11,226 bases of DNA from Clostridia bacterium (GTDB taxonomy: Bacteria; Bacillota; Clostridia; Oscillospirales; CAG-272). The notes below the pieces were generated by a model, which saw only the letters and a list, made by a program, of their open reading frames with translations, was not told where the DNA came from and ran no database searches. Positions 1-8,816 of this stretch are shown one piece after another. Every line of letters starts with the position of its first letter. Position 1 is the stretch's first letter. The translations under genes were made by a program, and so were the position numbers. The stretch covers positions 1-11,226 of the forward strand of contig JAFVRI010000148.1 in the NCBI GenBank assembly GCA_017504335.1. Reading direction: 5' to 3'.

Positions 1-275
1 GATTTGCCTTGCTTGGAATCATTGTGGATCATTGGTTTGAACAGAATGCCAACATCCTGTTCCTCATTGTCAGCGGTGTGATCGTTTCGGTTATCTCTCA
101 GGTTGGAGACCTCATTATGTCGGTCATCAAGCGTCATTACGGAATCAAGGATTACGGAAAGATTTTCCCCGGTCACGGAGGAATGCTTGACCGCTTTGAT
201 TCGATTTTGGCGGTTTCGCTCGGTATGGGCGCGATCTGTATGTTTGTGACCCTTACGGGAATCCAACTCATGTAA
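1..275 (+). CDS. cdsA: Phosphatidate cytidylyltransferase (CDP-diacylglycerol synthase), C-terminal part
   Basis: CdsA converts phosphatidic acid and CTP into CDP-diacylglycerol, the precursor of membrane phospholipids, within the cytoplasmic membrane. Only the last roughly 90 codons are present; the frame is open to the left edge, so the start lies outside the window. The family signature is complete: S-V-I-K-R, then K-D-Y-G, then P-G-H-G-G-M-L-D-R-F-D, spanning about bases 120-200. The signature's paired aspartates at the D-R-F-D end belong to the metal-binding catalytic site known for this family. A hydrophobic segment precedes the signature and another follows it near the C-terminus, as expected for a polytopic membrane enzyme. 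The stop is TAA at 273-275, and the dxr ribosome binding site overlaps it. In related genomes uppS (undecaprenyl pyrophosphate synthase) usually lies just upstream; that cannot be seen here. Confidence 0.95.
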   Translation, partial: FALLGIIVDHWFEQNANILFLIVSGVIVSVISQVGDLIMSVIKRHYGIKDYGKIFPGHGGMLDRFDSILAVSLGMGAICMFVTLTGIQLM

Positions 276-289
276 GGAGCTTCCTTGTG

Positions 290-1462
290 ATGTGTAACGA
301 AGAAACCAAAAAAACGATTGCCGTGCTTGGTTCTACCGGTTCGGTAGGCGAGCAGGCATTGGATGCGGCGGAACAGCTCGGAATGACGGTGGATGCCATC
401 AGCGCCCACTCCAATTACCGCCGCGTGGAGGAGCAAGCCAGAAAATTTGGTGTGCGTTCGGTGGCAATGGCAGATCCGTCTGCTGCTGCCGAGCTGAAAA
501 CACGCTTGGCGGATACCGATATTCGTATATTCAGCGGAGCGGATGGGATCTGCGACATGGTGCGGGATCACAAACGTGACGTGGTGTTAAACTCCATTAT
601 CGGTGAGGCGGGACTTCTTCCCAGCCTTGCGGTGATCGATTCGGGAGCGAGATTGGCGCTTGCCAATAAGGAATCCTTGGTGGTTGCGGGTGAGCTCGTT
701 ACCGCTCGCGCTCGCGAAAAGGGTGTGGATATCCTTCCCGTGGACAGCGAGCACAGTGCCATTTTTCAATGCCTGCAGGCAGGGAAGGACCGTGAGGTCA
801 AGCGAATTTTGCTGACCGCGTCGGGAGGCCCCTTCTTCGGTAAAAGCGCCGAGGAGCTTCGTGCCATCGGTGTGGAGCAAGCACTGGCACATCCCACGTG
901 GAAGATGGGAGCCAAGATCACCATCGATTCGGCAACCCTGATGAATAAAGGCTTTGAGGTGATCGAGGCGGTGCATTTGTTCGGTGTGTCTGCCGATCAA
1001 ATCACCGTTGTGGTTCACCGTGAAAGTATAATCCATTCTATGGTGGAATACATTGATAACAGCGTGATCGCGCAGCTGTCTGTGCCCGATATGCGTCTGT
1101 GCGCGCAATACGCGCTGACCTATCCTCAAAGAACCGAGGCGGTGATCGATCGTCTGGATCTGTTTGAGATCGGTAAGCTGACCTTTGCCCGTCCCGACGG
1201 AGAAACCTTCCGTCTGCTTCCGTGTGCCATCGATTGTATCGGAAAGGGAGGCGCTCTTCCCGCCGTATTGAATGCGGCAAATGAGGTAGCGGTAGCGGAA
1301 TTTTTGAAGGATCGCATTCCTTTTTACGAAATTACCGAAAAGGTATGCGAAACGGTGGAGGAACTGCAAAGCGCCGCAAAGATCCATGATCTTGAAGGCA
1401 TTCTTTCTGCCGACAGAGCGGCACGGGAAGCAATCGCGAAGAAGTTAAACGTATCCCTGTGA
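290..1462 (+). CDS. dxr: 1-deoxy-D-xylulose 5-phosphate reductoisomerase
   Basis: Dxr catalyses the NADPH-dependent rearrangement and reduction of DXP to 2-C-methyl-D-erythritol 4-phosphate, the committed step of the MEP isoprenoid pathway, in the cytosol. The 390 residues match the usual 380-400. Visible motifs are the NADPH-binding GSTGSVG at residues 14-20, LANKESLV, the metal-ligand stretch D-S-E-H with D152 and E154, TASGGPF, HPTWKMG, and MNKGFE with the third metal ligand at E223. The C-terminal helix region contains ALPAVLNAANEVAV. The start is ambiguous: GTG at 287 and ATG at 290 are adjacent in frame, and AAGGAG at 274-279 suits both. I chose ATG because it is the stronger initiator at acceptable spacing. 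The gene lies 14 bases after the cdsA stop and is evidently co-transcribed with it. This is the step inhibited by fosmidomycin (family knowledge). Confidence 0.97.
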   Translation: MCNEETKKTIAVLGSTGSVGEQALDAAEQLGMTVDAISAHSNYRRVEEQARKFGVRSVAMADPSAAAELKTRLADTDIRIFSGADGICDMVRDHKRDVVLNSIIGEAGLLPSLAVIDSGARLALANKESLVVAGELVTARAREKGVDILPVDSEHSAIFQCLQAGKDREVKRILLTASGGPFFGKSAEELRAIGVEQALAHPTWKMGAKITIDSATLMNKGFEVIEAVHLFGVSADQITVVVHRESIIHSMVEYIDNSVIAQLSVPDMRLCAQYALTYPQRTEAVIDRLDLFEIGKLTFARPDGETFRLLPCAIDCIGKGGALPAVLNAANEVAVAEFLKDRIPFYEITEKVCETVEELQSAAKIHDLEGILSADRAAREAIAKKLNVSL

Positions 1463-1501
1463 CATCCTTGTTTTTTGAAATATACAAGGAGAAAGAGAAC
1501 C

Positions 1502-2533
1502 ATGCATACTGTTTTATATGTTTTATTGATGCTTCTGATGTTCGGCATCATGATCTTCATTCATGAATTCGGACATTTCATCACCGCAAGACTCTGCGGT
1601 GTATCCATCAAGGAATTTGCCGTGGGTATGGGCCCGAGGCTCTTTTCCTGGAAATCCAAAAAATACGGGACCAAATACGGAATGCGTCTTTTGCCCATCG
1701 GAGGATTTGTCAGCATGGTGGGCGAGGATGAGGCATCCGATGATGAGAATGCCTTTTGCAACAAAAGCATTTGGAAGAGAATGATCATTGTCCTGACAGG
1801 ACCTGTCATGAATCTCGTATTGGGATTCCTTTTGATGGCGATCATGGTCTTTTCCATGGGCAATCTGGCATCCACTACGGTTGCCGGATTTGTAGACGGA
1901 GCGACCTCCAATGTCCAGCTTCAGGTGGGGGACGAGATCACCCACGTGGACGGAACCCGTGTGCATACAGGAAATGAGCTGGTCTATGAGATCCTGAATC
2001 AAGGCTATGAGCCCATCGATCTTCAGGTGATCCGAAACGGAGAGAAGGTGACCCTTCATGACGTATCCTTTCCGGGAGCGGAGGAATCGGGTGTTTCCTT
2101 TGGAAACCGAGATTTTGTCGTTCTGCAGGAGAAAACCACATTCGGCAATTTGATCAAGCATTCCTTCTGGCGATCGGTATCTACCGTAAAAATGGTCTAC
2201 GATTCCTTGATCGGCTTGGTGACGGGACGCTTCGGAATGGAGGCGGTGTCGGGCCCTGTCGGAGTGGTTGAAGCGGTAGGAACGGCTGCGGAGAGCGGCG
2301 TGTGGAGCGTGCTGTATCTGGTGATCGTGCTTTCCATCAATCTGGGCGTGTTCAATCTGATTCCGTTTCCCGCGTTGGACGGAGGAAGATTCCTGTTTTT
2401 GATCATTGAGGGAATCCGAAGAAAGCCCATGAATAAAAATGTAGAATCTTATATCAACTTCGCGGGAATTATGCTGCTGTTCGCGTTGATGATCCTCGTC
2501 ACTGTAAAGGACGTACTGCATCTCTTTGGATAG
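1502..2533 (+). CDS. rseP: RIP metalloprotease, RseP/RasP family (site-2 protease)
   Basis: This is an intramembrane zinc protease that makes the second cut in membrane-bound substrates such as anti-sigma factors, cell-division proteins or leftover signal peptides (family knowledge; the substrate here is unknown). The 343-residue product begins with a hydrophobic helix carrying the zinc motif HEFGH, with H21, E22 and H25. The conserved GGFVSMVGED segment follows, then further membrane segments. A single PDZ-like domain covers about residues 125-190. The second half of the active site, PALDGGR with D293, lies in a C-terminal membrane helix. One PDZ domain is typical of Gram-positive RasP; E. 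coli RseP has two. The frame opens further upstream at a TTG (1475), but AAGGAG at 1486-1491 sits 10 bases before ATG 1502, and the extension would place a basic peptide before the first helix, so 1502 is preferred. Neighbours dxr and ispG indicate an operon. Confidence 0.95.
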   Translation: MHTVLYVLLMLLMFGIMIFIHEFGHFITARLCGVSIKEFAVGMGPRLFSWKSKKYGTKYGMRLLPIGGFVSMVGEDEASDDENAFCNKSIWKRMIIVLTGPVMNLVLGFLLMAIMVFSMGNLASTTVAGFVDGATSNVQLQVGDEITHVDGTRVHTGNELVYEILNQGYEPIDLQVIRNGEKVTLHDVSFPGAEESGVSFGNRDFVVLQEKTTFGNLIKHSFWRSVSTVKMVYDSLIGLVTGRFGMEAVSGPVGVVEAVGTAAESGVWSVLYLVIVLSINLGVFNLIPFPALDGGRFLFLIIEGIRRKPMNKNVESYINFAGIMLLFALMILVTVKDVLHLFG

Positions 2534-2549
2534 AGACGGAGGGAAAAAC

Positions 2550-3632
2550 ATGAAGTATAACGACATCAGACGGAACACCGTAGAAATTAAAATCGGAAAA
2601 ACAGCAATCGGCGGAGCCCGCCCGATCGCCGTTCAATCAATGACCAATACCGATACCCACGATAAGGAGGCTACCTTAGCACAGATCCTTGCCTTAGAGA
2701 AGGCAGGCTGCGATATTGTCCGCATTACGGTTCCCGATGTGGAGGCGGCGGATACCATTCCTTATCTGAAGGAAGCGGGTGTTACGATCCCCGTGGTTGC
2801 CGATATTCATTTTGATTACCGTGTGGCGCTTCGCTGTGCTGAGGTTGGGGTGGATAAGATCCGAATCAATCCCGGAAACATCGGAGATGAGGATCGTGTC
2901 CGTGCCGTTTGCCGTGCATGTAAGGAGCGGCAGATTCCGATTCGGATCGGTGTCAACAGCGGTTCTCTTGAAAAGGAGATCCTCGCCAAATACGGCGCGC
3001 CGACTCCCGAGGCGTTGTGTGAAAGCGCCCTTTATCATGTTTCTCTCTTGGAGAAAAACGAGTTTTACGATACCGTCATTTCCATGAAGGCATCGAATCC
3101 CTATAATATGATCGCCGCTAACCGCCTGTTGGCGGAAAAATGCAGGTATCCTCTGCATCTGGGTGTGACCGAGGCGGGAAGCCGTGAGATCGGCTCTGTG
3201 CGAAGCGCCATCGGAATCGGATCGCTTTTGATGGACGGCATCGGAGATACCATCCGTGTCTCCTTGACGGACAACCCTGTGGAGGAGATCCATGCGGCAA
3301 AGAAAATATTCCGAGCCATGTCTCTGGAGGGACAAATGGGCTTGGATATCGTCAGCTGCCCCACCTGCGGACGGACGAAGATCGATCTGATCTCCTTGGT
3401 AAAGGAGTTCGAGACAAGAGCGGCACGTGAGGGCGTCATGGACATCCCGATCAAGGTTGCCATTATGGGGTGCGTTGTGAACGGACCCGGAGAAGCAAGA
3501 GAGGCCGATGTGGGCATTGCGGGCGGAAAGGGCGAGGCGGTCCTGATCAAGAAGGGCGAGATCGTTCGAAAACTTCCCGAGGCAGAGATCGTGTCGGTGC
3601 TTTTGGAGGAGATCAAAAAATTCAGAACGTAA
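2550..3632 (+). CDS. ispG: 4-hydroxy-3-methylbut-2-en-1-yl diphosphate synthase (HMBPP synthase)
   Basis: IspG (GcpE) reduces the cyclic intermediate MEcPP to HMBPP, the penultimate step of the MEP pathway, using a [4Fe-4S] cluster and an electron donor such as ferredoxin or flavodoxin. The 360-residue protein has an N-terminal TIM-barrel domain, starting with GGARPIAVQSMTNTDT and continuing through VADIHFDYRVAL and IRINPGNIGDE. The C-terminal domain carries the cluster ligands C270 and C273 (CPTCGRTKIDL), C308 and E315 (MGCVVNGPGEA). This three-cysteine plus glutamate set is the known ligand pattern of the family. The short bacterial form lacks the large insert seen in plants and some other bacteria. 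The start is ATG 2550, because GGAGGG at 2538-2543 is 6 bases upstream; an in-frame TTG at 2526 overlaps the rseP stop and has no good site. Dxr, an earlier enzyme of the same pathway, is two genes upstream. Confidence 0.97.
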   Translation: MKYNDIRRNTVEIKIGKTAIGGARPIAVQSMTNTDTHDKEATLAQILALEKAGCDIVRITVPDVEAADTIPYLKEAGVTIPVVADIHFDYRVALRCAEVGVDKIRINPGNIGDEDRVRAVCRACKERQIPIRIGVNSGSLEKEILAKYGAPTPEALCESALYHVSLLEKNEFYDTVISMKASNPYNMIAANRLLAEKCRYPLHLGVTEAGSREIGSVRSAIGIGSLLMDGIGDTIRVSLTDNPVEEIHAAKKIFRAMSLEGQMGLDIVSCPTCGRTKIDLISLVKEFETRAAREGVMDIPIKVAIMGCVVNGPGEAREADVGIAGGKGEAVLIKKGEIVRKLPEAEIVSVLLEEIKKFRT

Positions 3633-3647
3633 GGAAAGGAATCCGAA

Positions 3648-6600
3648 ATGGCAGAGAAAACATTGGCGCAATTATTAAATAAATATTCGCCTCCCTCGGA
3701 ATACGGGAAGGTTCTCTCTGTCGGAACGGTGACCAAAACCAGAATCGATAGGGAACGGCGGATCTTAGAGGTTTCGGTTGATTTCCCGTATTTGGTCGAG
3801 AAGGAGACTCTGTACGGAATCGAGGCACAGGTAGCGGAGGTCTACCAGCTGACGCATTTTAAGATTCTTCCGCACTATCCCGCAGAGTTGTTCAGCGAGC
3901 GATACATTTCGCAGCTCCTGTTAGAGACCGAGCGAGTGGGAATCGTGGCAAAGGGCTTCTTTTCCTCTTACCGTTACGAGCTGACCGACGATACCCTGAC
4001 CGTTACCATCCCCTTTAACGAATTCGGAGTGGAGCTGTTGCAGAATGCCGCGACACCGAGAGTAATCGAGAATATTCTGATGAGTGAGTTTTCGATCAAA
4101 CGACGGGTGATCATTCAGCATGATCCGTTTCATAAGGATACGGAGAGCGACTCCTATCGTGAGAAGCTGCAGCGGATTGACCGACAGATCCTTTCCGCGG
4201 AAAAGATGTACGACGCGGCAGTTTCTCGCGGAAGTGAATCCTATGCGCCCGGCAGAAAGGAAGAGGAGGAGGAAGAAAAGCTTCCCAGAGTGGCGACCAT
4301 TTACGACAAAAATGTCCACGTGGAATTTCCCGAGGAGGGATATGTCAAGATCGGATCGTCCTGCTTCTGTATTGCCAATCCCGAGTATGTTTTGGGTGTC
4401 TCCTTCGATATTCAACCGATTCCCATTGCTACGGCAACCCGTCCCGTTCGCGGGATCACCTTTGTGGGAGAGATCTTCTCCTTCAATAAGGAAGCCAACC
4501 GTGCGGGCGATAAATTTAATGTTACCTTCGGAATTTTTGACGGAAATGCCTCGATCTATGTGAAGCAGTTTTCCATGCTTCCCGAGGATGCCTCGGAGCT
4601 TGGCGGCAAGCTGAAGGTAGGAATGGCGGTAGCGGTCCACGGCTATCTGAAAACCGAGCGCAACGACGATGAGCTGTATATGAGCTATACCGATGTGGCG
4701 GTCATTTCCAAGAAATCAAGAAGCGATAATGCTCCCAAAAAGAGAGTAGAGCTTCATTTACATACCAATATGTCTAGCATGGACGCCCTGATTCCCCCCG
4801 ACGTAGCCGTGAAAACGGCGCAAAAATGGGGACATCCCGCCGTTGCCATCACCGACCACGGAAACGTACAGGGCTTTCCCGAGGCAATGCTTGCGTCGGA
4901 TAAGACCGGCATGAAGGTGATCTACGGTATGGAGGCATACTTCGTCAACGCAGGTGCCAGCGCCGTGTTCGGACAGTACAGCGGTACCTTTGATGACGAA
5001 TTTATCGTATTCGACTTAGAGACCACGGGTCTCTCTGCCGCCTCCTGTAAGATCACCGAGATCGGCGCCGTCAAGATCAAGAGCGGAGAAGTGCTGGAGC
5101 GCTACAATACCTTTGTCAATCCGCAGTGCCCGATTCCGGAAGAGGTGGTAAAGCTGACCTCCATCACCGATGAAATGGTTGCCGACGCGAGAACCATTGA
5201 CGAGGTATTGCCTGAATTTATGGAGTTTGTGGGAGATCGGCTGATGATCGCCCATAATGCCGACTTCGATACGGGCTTTATCCGTGTGGCGGCAAAGCAG
5301 CTCGGTATCCCCTTTGAAAATGCGTATCTGGATACTCTGGCGCTGTCCCGTTATCTCAATCCCGATCTGAGATCCCATAAGCTTAATCGCTTGGCGGAGC
5401 ATTATCAGCTTGGCGATTTCCACCATCACCGCGCCTGCGATGATGCGGAAATGCTTGCCATGATTGTGTTTGCCATGATCGAGCAGATGAAGGGATTGGA
5501 TGTCAAGGATTTTGCCGACCTTCAAAATGAAATGAACGCAAAGGCAGATCCTCTGACACAGGATACCTATCACCAGATCATTCTGGTCAAGAATCAAGCG
5601 GGTATGAAGAATCTCTACCGTTTGATCTCATCCAGTTACCTGAATTATTTCCATAAAAAACCGAGAATCCCCAAGGTGGAATTGGAAAAATACCGTGAAG
5701 GACTGATCATCGGATCGGCATGTGAATCGGGTGAACTGTTCCAAGCGCTTCTTGAAAAAAAGACCGAGCGGGAGATCGAGGAGATCGTCAATTTCTACGA
5801 TTATCTGGAGATCCAGCCCATCTGCAATAACCGATTCCTGATTGAAAAGGGAAGCGTCGCAGACGAGGAAGAGTTAAGGGATCTGAACCGCATGATCGTT
5901 GCGTTGGGTGAAAAATACGGGAAGCCCGTAGTGGCGACCTGCGATGCCCATTTTCTCAATGAAGAGGACGAGATCTACCGAAAGATCCTTCTGACAGGTA
6001 TGAAATTCAAGGATGCGGACAAGGATACCCATATCTATTTCCGTACCACTGAGGAAATGTTAGCGGAATTTTCCTATTTGGGTGAGGAAAAGGCATACGA
6101 GGTGGTGGTGGAAAACACCAACAAGATCAACGATATGATCGAGGAATGCCGCCCGATTCCCAAGGGCTCCTATACCCCGAACATGGAAGGTGCGGAGGAG
6201 GAGCTTCAGGAGAAGTGCTGGACCCGAGCAAAATCCATGTACGGTGATCCTCTGCCTGAGCTGGTTCGCGCCAGATTGGATAAGGAGCTGACCTCTATCA
6301 TTAAAAACGGATTTGCCGTGCTTTACATGATTGCGCAGCGTCTGGTGTGGTATAGCGAAAGCCAGGGATATCTGGTGGGTTCCCGTGGTTCGGTAGGCTC
6401 TTCCTTCGTTGCTACCATGGCGGGAATCTCCGAGGTCAATCCCTTGCCGCCCCACTATTATTGCCCAAAATGTCAGTATTCTCAATTCTTTACCGACGGA
6501 AGTGTAGGCTCCGGCTTTGATATGCCTGATGCCAACTGCCCCAAGTGCGGTACGAAAATGAATGCGGACGGACACGACATTCCCTTCGAGACCTTCCTTG

Positions 6601-8045
6601 GATTCTACGGAGACAAATCTCCCGATATCGATCTGAACTTTTCGGGCGACGTGCAGGGAAAGGTTCATAAATACACCGAGGAGCTGTTCGGCGCCGAGAA
6701 CGTGTTCCGTGCGGGAACCCTCGGAACCCTTGCCGATAAAACGGCGTTCGGCTTTGTTGCCAAGTATTTTGAGACCAAGGGCGTCACCATCGGACGCGCC
6801 GAGATGGAACGGGTGATCATGAATTGCGTGGGGGTGAAACGAACCACGGGTCAACACCCGGGAGGAATCATCGTTGTGCCCCGTGAATATGAGGTCTATG
6901 ATTTTACCCCTGTACAGCATCCTGCGGACGATCCCAATTCGGATATTGTCACGACTCACTTTGCGTTCTCGTATCTTCACGATACCATCCTGAAGCTGGA
7001 CGAGCTGGGACACGATATTCCGACCAAGTATAAGTGGCTGGAGCGGTTCTCCAATACCAGCGTCATGAACGTTCCTATGAACGATCCCGAGGTGTATGAG
7101 CTGTTTTTGTCCACCAAACCTTTGGGCGTAACACCCGAGGATATAGATGCTCAGATCGGAACCTTTGGTCTACCCGAATTCGGTACCCGCTTCATTCAGC
7201 AGGTTTTGATGGATGCAAAGCCAAAGAACTTTGCAGACCTGTTGCAGATCTCGGGACTAACCCACGGAACCGACGTGTGGCTCGGCAATGCCGAGACACT
7301 GATTAAAGAGGGGACCTGCGATATTTCCAAGGTAATCGGATGCCGTGATAACATCATGAACGACCTGATCCGTTACGGCTTGGAAAATGCCATGTCCTTC
7401 AAGATCATGGAAAGCGTCCGAAAGGGAAAGGGACTGACCCCCGAATGGGAGGAAGCCATGCGAGCCCATGATGTACCCGAATGGTATATCTGGTCCTGTA
7501 AGAAGATCAAATATATGTTCCCGAAGGCGCATGCCGCCGCGTACGTCATGTCGGCGATCCGTCTCGGATGGTATAAGGTACATATTCCCATCGCCTTCTA
7601 TTGCGCCATGTTTACGGTCGCACCCGGTGGATTTGATGCCGAGATCATCATGAAGGGGCGTTCGGGTGTGATGGCGACCATCAAGGATATTGAAAAGCGA
7701 GGAAAGAAGGAGGCATCTCCCAAGGAATTGGCATCGATTCCTTCCTTGCAATTGGTCAATGAATGTATGGCCAGAAAGATCAAATTCCTTCCCGTAGATA
7801 TTGAAAAGTCGGATTCTTATGTATTCCTTCCGGAAAACGGAGGAATCCGTATGCCGTTCTCGGCATTGCCGGGTCTTGGCGAAAACGCGGCACTGAATAT
7901 CATTGCCGCAAGAAACGAGGAGAAATTCTTCTCGGTGGATGACCTTCGCCTGCGCGCCAAGCTGACCAAGGCGGTCATTGAGATCCTTCGCAAAAACGGC
8001 GTGTTGGATAATCTCAACGAAACCGACCAGTTGACGTTCTTCTAA
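3648..8045 (+). CDS. polC: DNA polymerase III alpha subunit, PolC type, with built-in 3'-5' proofreading exonuclease
   Basis: PolC is the main replicative DNA polymerase of low-GC Gram-positive bacteria. At 1465 residues it is close to B. subtilis PolC. Domains in order are: an N-terminal domain (about 1-225) ending in an acidic linker with six consecutive glutamates; an OB-fold domain (about 225-360); and a PHP domain opening with HLH at 370-372 and TDHG. The PHP domain is interrupted by a DEDD exonuclease (about 450-615) with D456 in DLETTG, HNADFD and D598 in HHRACDDAE. PHP resumes to about 860 with CDAHFL. The polymerase core follows, with SRGSVGS from residue 912, a four-cysteine zinc site (C939, C942, C964, C967) and catalytic aspartates D993 and D995 in SPDIDLNFSG. 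The C-terminus ends in QLTFF, a probable sliding-clamp-binding pentapeptide. ATG 3648 has AAAGGA 7 bases upstream, overlapping the end of ispG. I see no frameshift or lost active-site residue. Confidence 0.98.
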   Translation: MAEKTLAQLLNKYSPPSEYGKVLSVGTVTKTRIDRERRILEVSVDFPYLVEKETLYGIEAQVAEVYQLTHFKILPHYPAELFSERYISQLLLETERVGIVAKGFFSSYRYELTDDTLTVTIPFNEFGVELLQNAATPRVIENILMSEFSIKRRVIIQHDPFHKDTESDSYREKLQRIDRQILSAEKMYDAAVSRGSESYAPGRKEEEEEEKLPRVATIYDKNVHVEFPEEGYVKIGSSCFCIANPEYVLGVSFDIQPIPIATATRPVRGITFVGEIFSFNKEANRAGDKFNVTFGIFDGNASIYVKQFSMLPEDASELGGKLKVGMAVAVHGYLKTERNDDELYMSYTDVAVISKKSRSDNAPKKRVELHLHTNMSSMDALIPPDVAVKTAQKWGHPAVAITDHGNVQGFPEAMLASDKTGMKVIYGMEAYFVNAGASAVFGQYSGTFDDEFIVFDLETTGLSAASCKITEIGAVKIKSGEVLERYNTFVNPQCPIPEEVVKLTSITDEMVADARTIDEVLPEFMEFVGDRLMIAHNADFDTGFIRVAAKQLGIPFENAYLDTLALSRYLNPDLRSHKLNRLAEHYQLGDFHHHRACDDAEMLAMIVFAMIEQMKGLDVKDFADLQNEMNAKADPLTQDTYHQIILVKNQAGMKNLYRLISSSYLNYFHKKPRIPKVELEKYREGLIIGSACESGELFQALLEKKTEREIEEIVNFYDYLEIQPICNNRFLIEKGSVADEEELRDLNRMIVALGEKYGKPVVATCDAHFLNEEDEIYRKILLTGMKFKDADKDTHIYFRTTEEMLAEFSYLGEEKAYEVVVENTNKINDMIEECRPIPKGSYTPNMEGAEEELQEKCWTRAKSMYGDPLPELVRARLDKELTSIIKNGFAVLYMIAQRLVWYSESQGYLVGSRGSVGSSFVATMAGISEVNPLPPHYYCPKCQYSQFFTDGSVGSGFDMPDANCPKCGTKMNADGHDIPFETFLGFYGDKSPDIDLNFSGDVQGKVHKYTEELFGAENVFRAGTLGTLADKTAFGFVAKYFETKGVTIGRAEMERVIMNCVGVKRTTGQHPGGIIVVPREYEVYDFTPVQHPADDPNSDIVTTHFAFSYLHDTILKLDELGHDIPTKYKWLERFSNTSVMNVPMNDPEVYELFLSTKPLGVTPEDIDAQIGTFGLPEFGTRFIQQVLMDAKPKNFADLLQISGLTHGTDVWLGNAETLIKEGTCDISKVIGCRDNIMNDLIRYGLENAMSFKIMESVRKGKGLTPEWEEAMRAHDVPEWYIWSCKKIKYMFPKAHAAAYVMSAIRLGWYKVHIPIAFYCAMFTVAPGGFDAEIIMKGRSGVMATIKDIEKRGKKEASPKELASIPSLQLVNECMARKIKFLPVDIEKSDSYVFLPENGGIRMPFSALPGLGENAALNIIAARNEEKFFSVDDLRLRAKLTKAVIEILRKNGVLDNLNETDQLTFF

Positions 8046-8049
8046 AAAC

Positions 8050-8097
8050 AAACGTCCGATCCCTTTGTCGAGTGACAAAAGGGAATCGGACGTTTTT
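8050..8097. terminator. Intrinsic terminator between convergent polC and ktrA, probably bidirectional
   Basis: The left arm at 8050-8069 pairs with the right arm at 8074-8095 around a GAGT loop. I count about 20 base pairs interrupted only by single unpaired A residues at 8080 and 8084. On the + strand the hairpin ends in TTTTT (8093-8097), five bases after the polC stop the stem begins. On the - strand it is followed by a T-rich run (complement of 8043-8052). The same element can therefore end transcription of the polC operon and of the ktrBA operon approaching from the other side. Confidence 0.88.
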
Positions 8098-8153
8098 CGT
8101 TATATGATGGTATATATGAAAATAAAATCATTCGCGCGCTAGACGAGGATGAA

Positions 8154-8804
8154 TCACTTCAGCCTACCCAGTTTCGTCGTATTCGCGATAACGATCAGAG
8201 AGCTTTCCGCATCGAGCGCCTGCTCGGGATTGATGTTGACGTTGACGGTTTCTCCCTTCTTGATGGCGACGATATTAAACTCGTATTTTTTTCGAAGATT
8301 CAGCTCGATCAGGTTTTTACCGCACCACTCGTCCTTTACGTCGATCTCAACCATAGATACGTCTTTTGACAGAGAGATCATATCAATAAAGCCCGAACTG
8401 AGCAGGTTCTTGGCAAGACGGACACCCGATTCATTTTCGGGAAAAACCACCTGATCCGCGCCTACGCGAAGCAATATCTTTTGATGCATCTCGTTGGCGC
8501 ATTTTGCGATAACGGTCTTGACACCTGCTTCTTTGCATAGCGTGATTGCCATCACGCTTGCTTCCAAATTGCTTGCCATACAGACGATAACGGTATCAAT
8601 ATTGCCAACTCCAAGACGGGATATGACCTCCGCATCGGTTACGTCGGCGCATTTGCAAACGGGAAGAAATGCCGCCGCATCGTTGACAATCCTTTCCTCG
8701 GAATCTACGGCGATAACCTCCATACCGTTCTCCACAAGCTCTTTTGCCACGGCTGTTCCATATCTTCCAAGTCCAAAGACCGCGTATGTTTTTTTCGTCT
8801 TCAT
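8154..8804 (-). CDS. ktrA: Potassium uptake regulatory subunit, KtrA/TrkA-type RCK protein
   Basis: This cytosolic gating protein assembles as a ring under a KtrB-type channel and controls K+ uptake by binding nucleotides. The 216-residue length matches KtrA/KtrC (one RCK unit) rather than E. coli TrkA, which has two tandem units. The N-terminal Rossmann fold (RCK_N, about 5-130) shows the nucleotide motif GLGRYG at residues 11-16 and the ribose-binding acidic residue D34 at the end of strand 2. The C-terminal part (about 135-216) fits an RCK_C domain. In Firmicutes that domain often binds cyclic di-AMP, which shuts uptake down; I infer rather than see that here. AAAGGAG (complement of 8812-8818) lies 7 bases before the ATG and overlaps the stop of the upstream channel gene, so the two are probably translationally coupled. 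The gene is convergent with polC. Confidence 0.94.
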   Translation of the reverse strand: MKTKKTYAVFGLGRYGTAVAKELVENGMEVIAVDSEERIVNDAAAFLPVCKCADVTDAEVISRLGVGNIDTVIVCMASNLEASVMAITLCKEAGVKTVIAKCANEMHQKILLRVGADQVVFPENESGVRLAKNLLSSGFIDMISLSKDVSMVEIDVKDEWCGKNLIELNLRKKYEFNIVAIKKGETVNVNINPEQALDAESSLIVIANTTKLGRLK

Positions 8805-8816
8805 TGTTCTTCTCCT

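Noticed and set aside
587..1387. A 266-codon open frame on the - strand inside dxr, with similar long antisense frames inside rseP, ispG and polC
   Set aside because: They lie opposite genes whose catalytic motifs are intact. Their products are rich in His, Arg and Gln in the way typical of antisense reading of well-coded genes.
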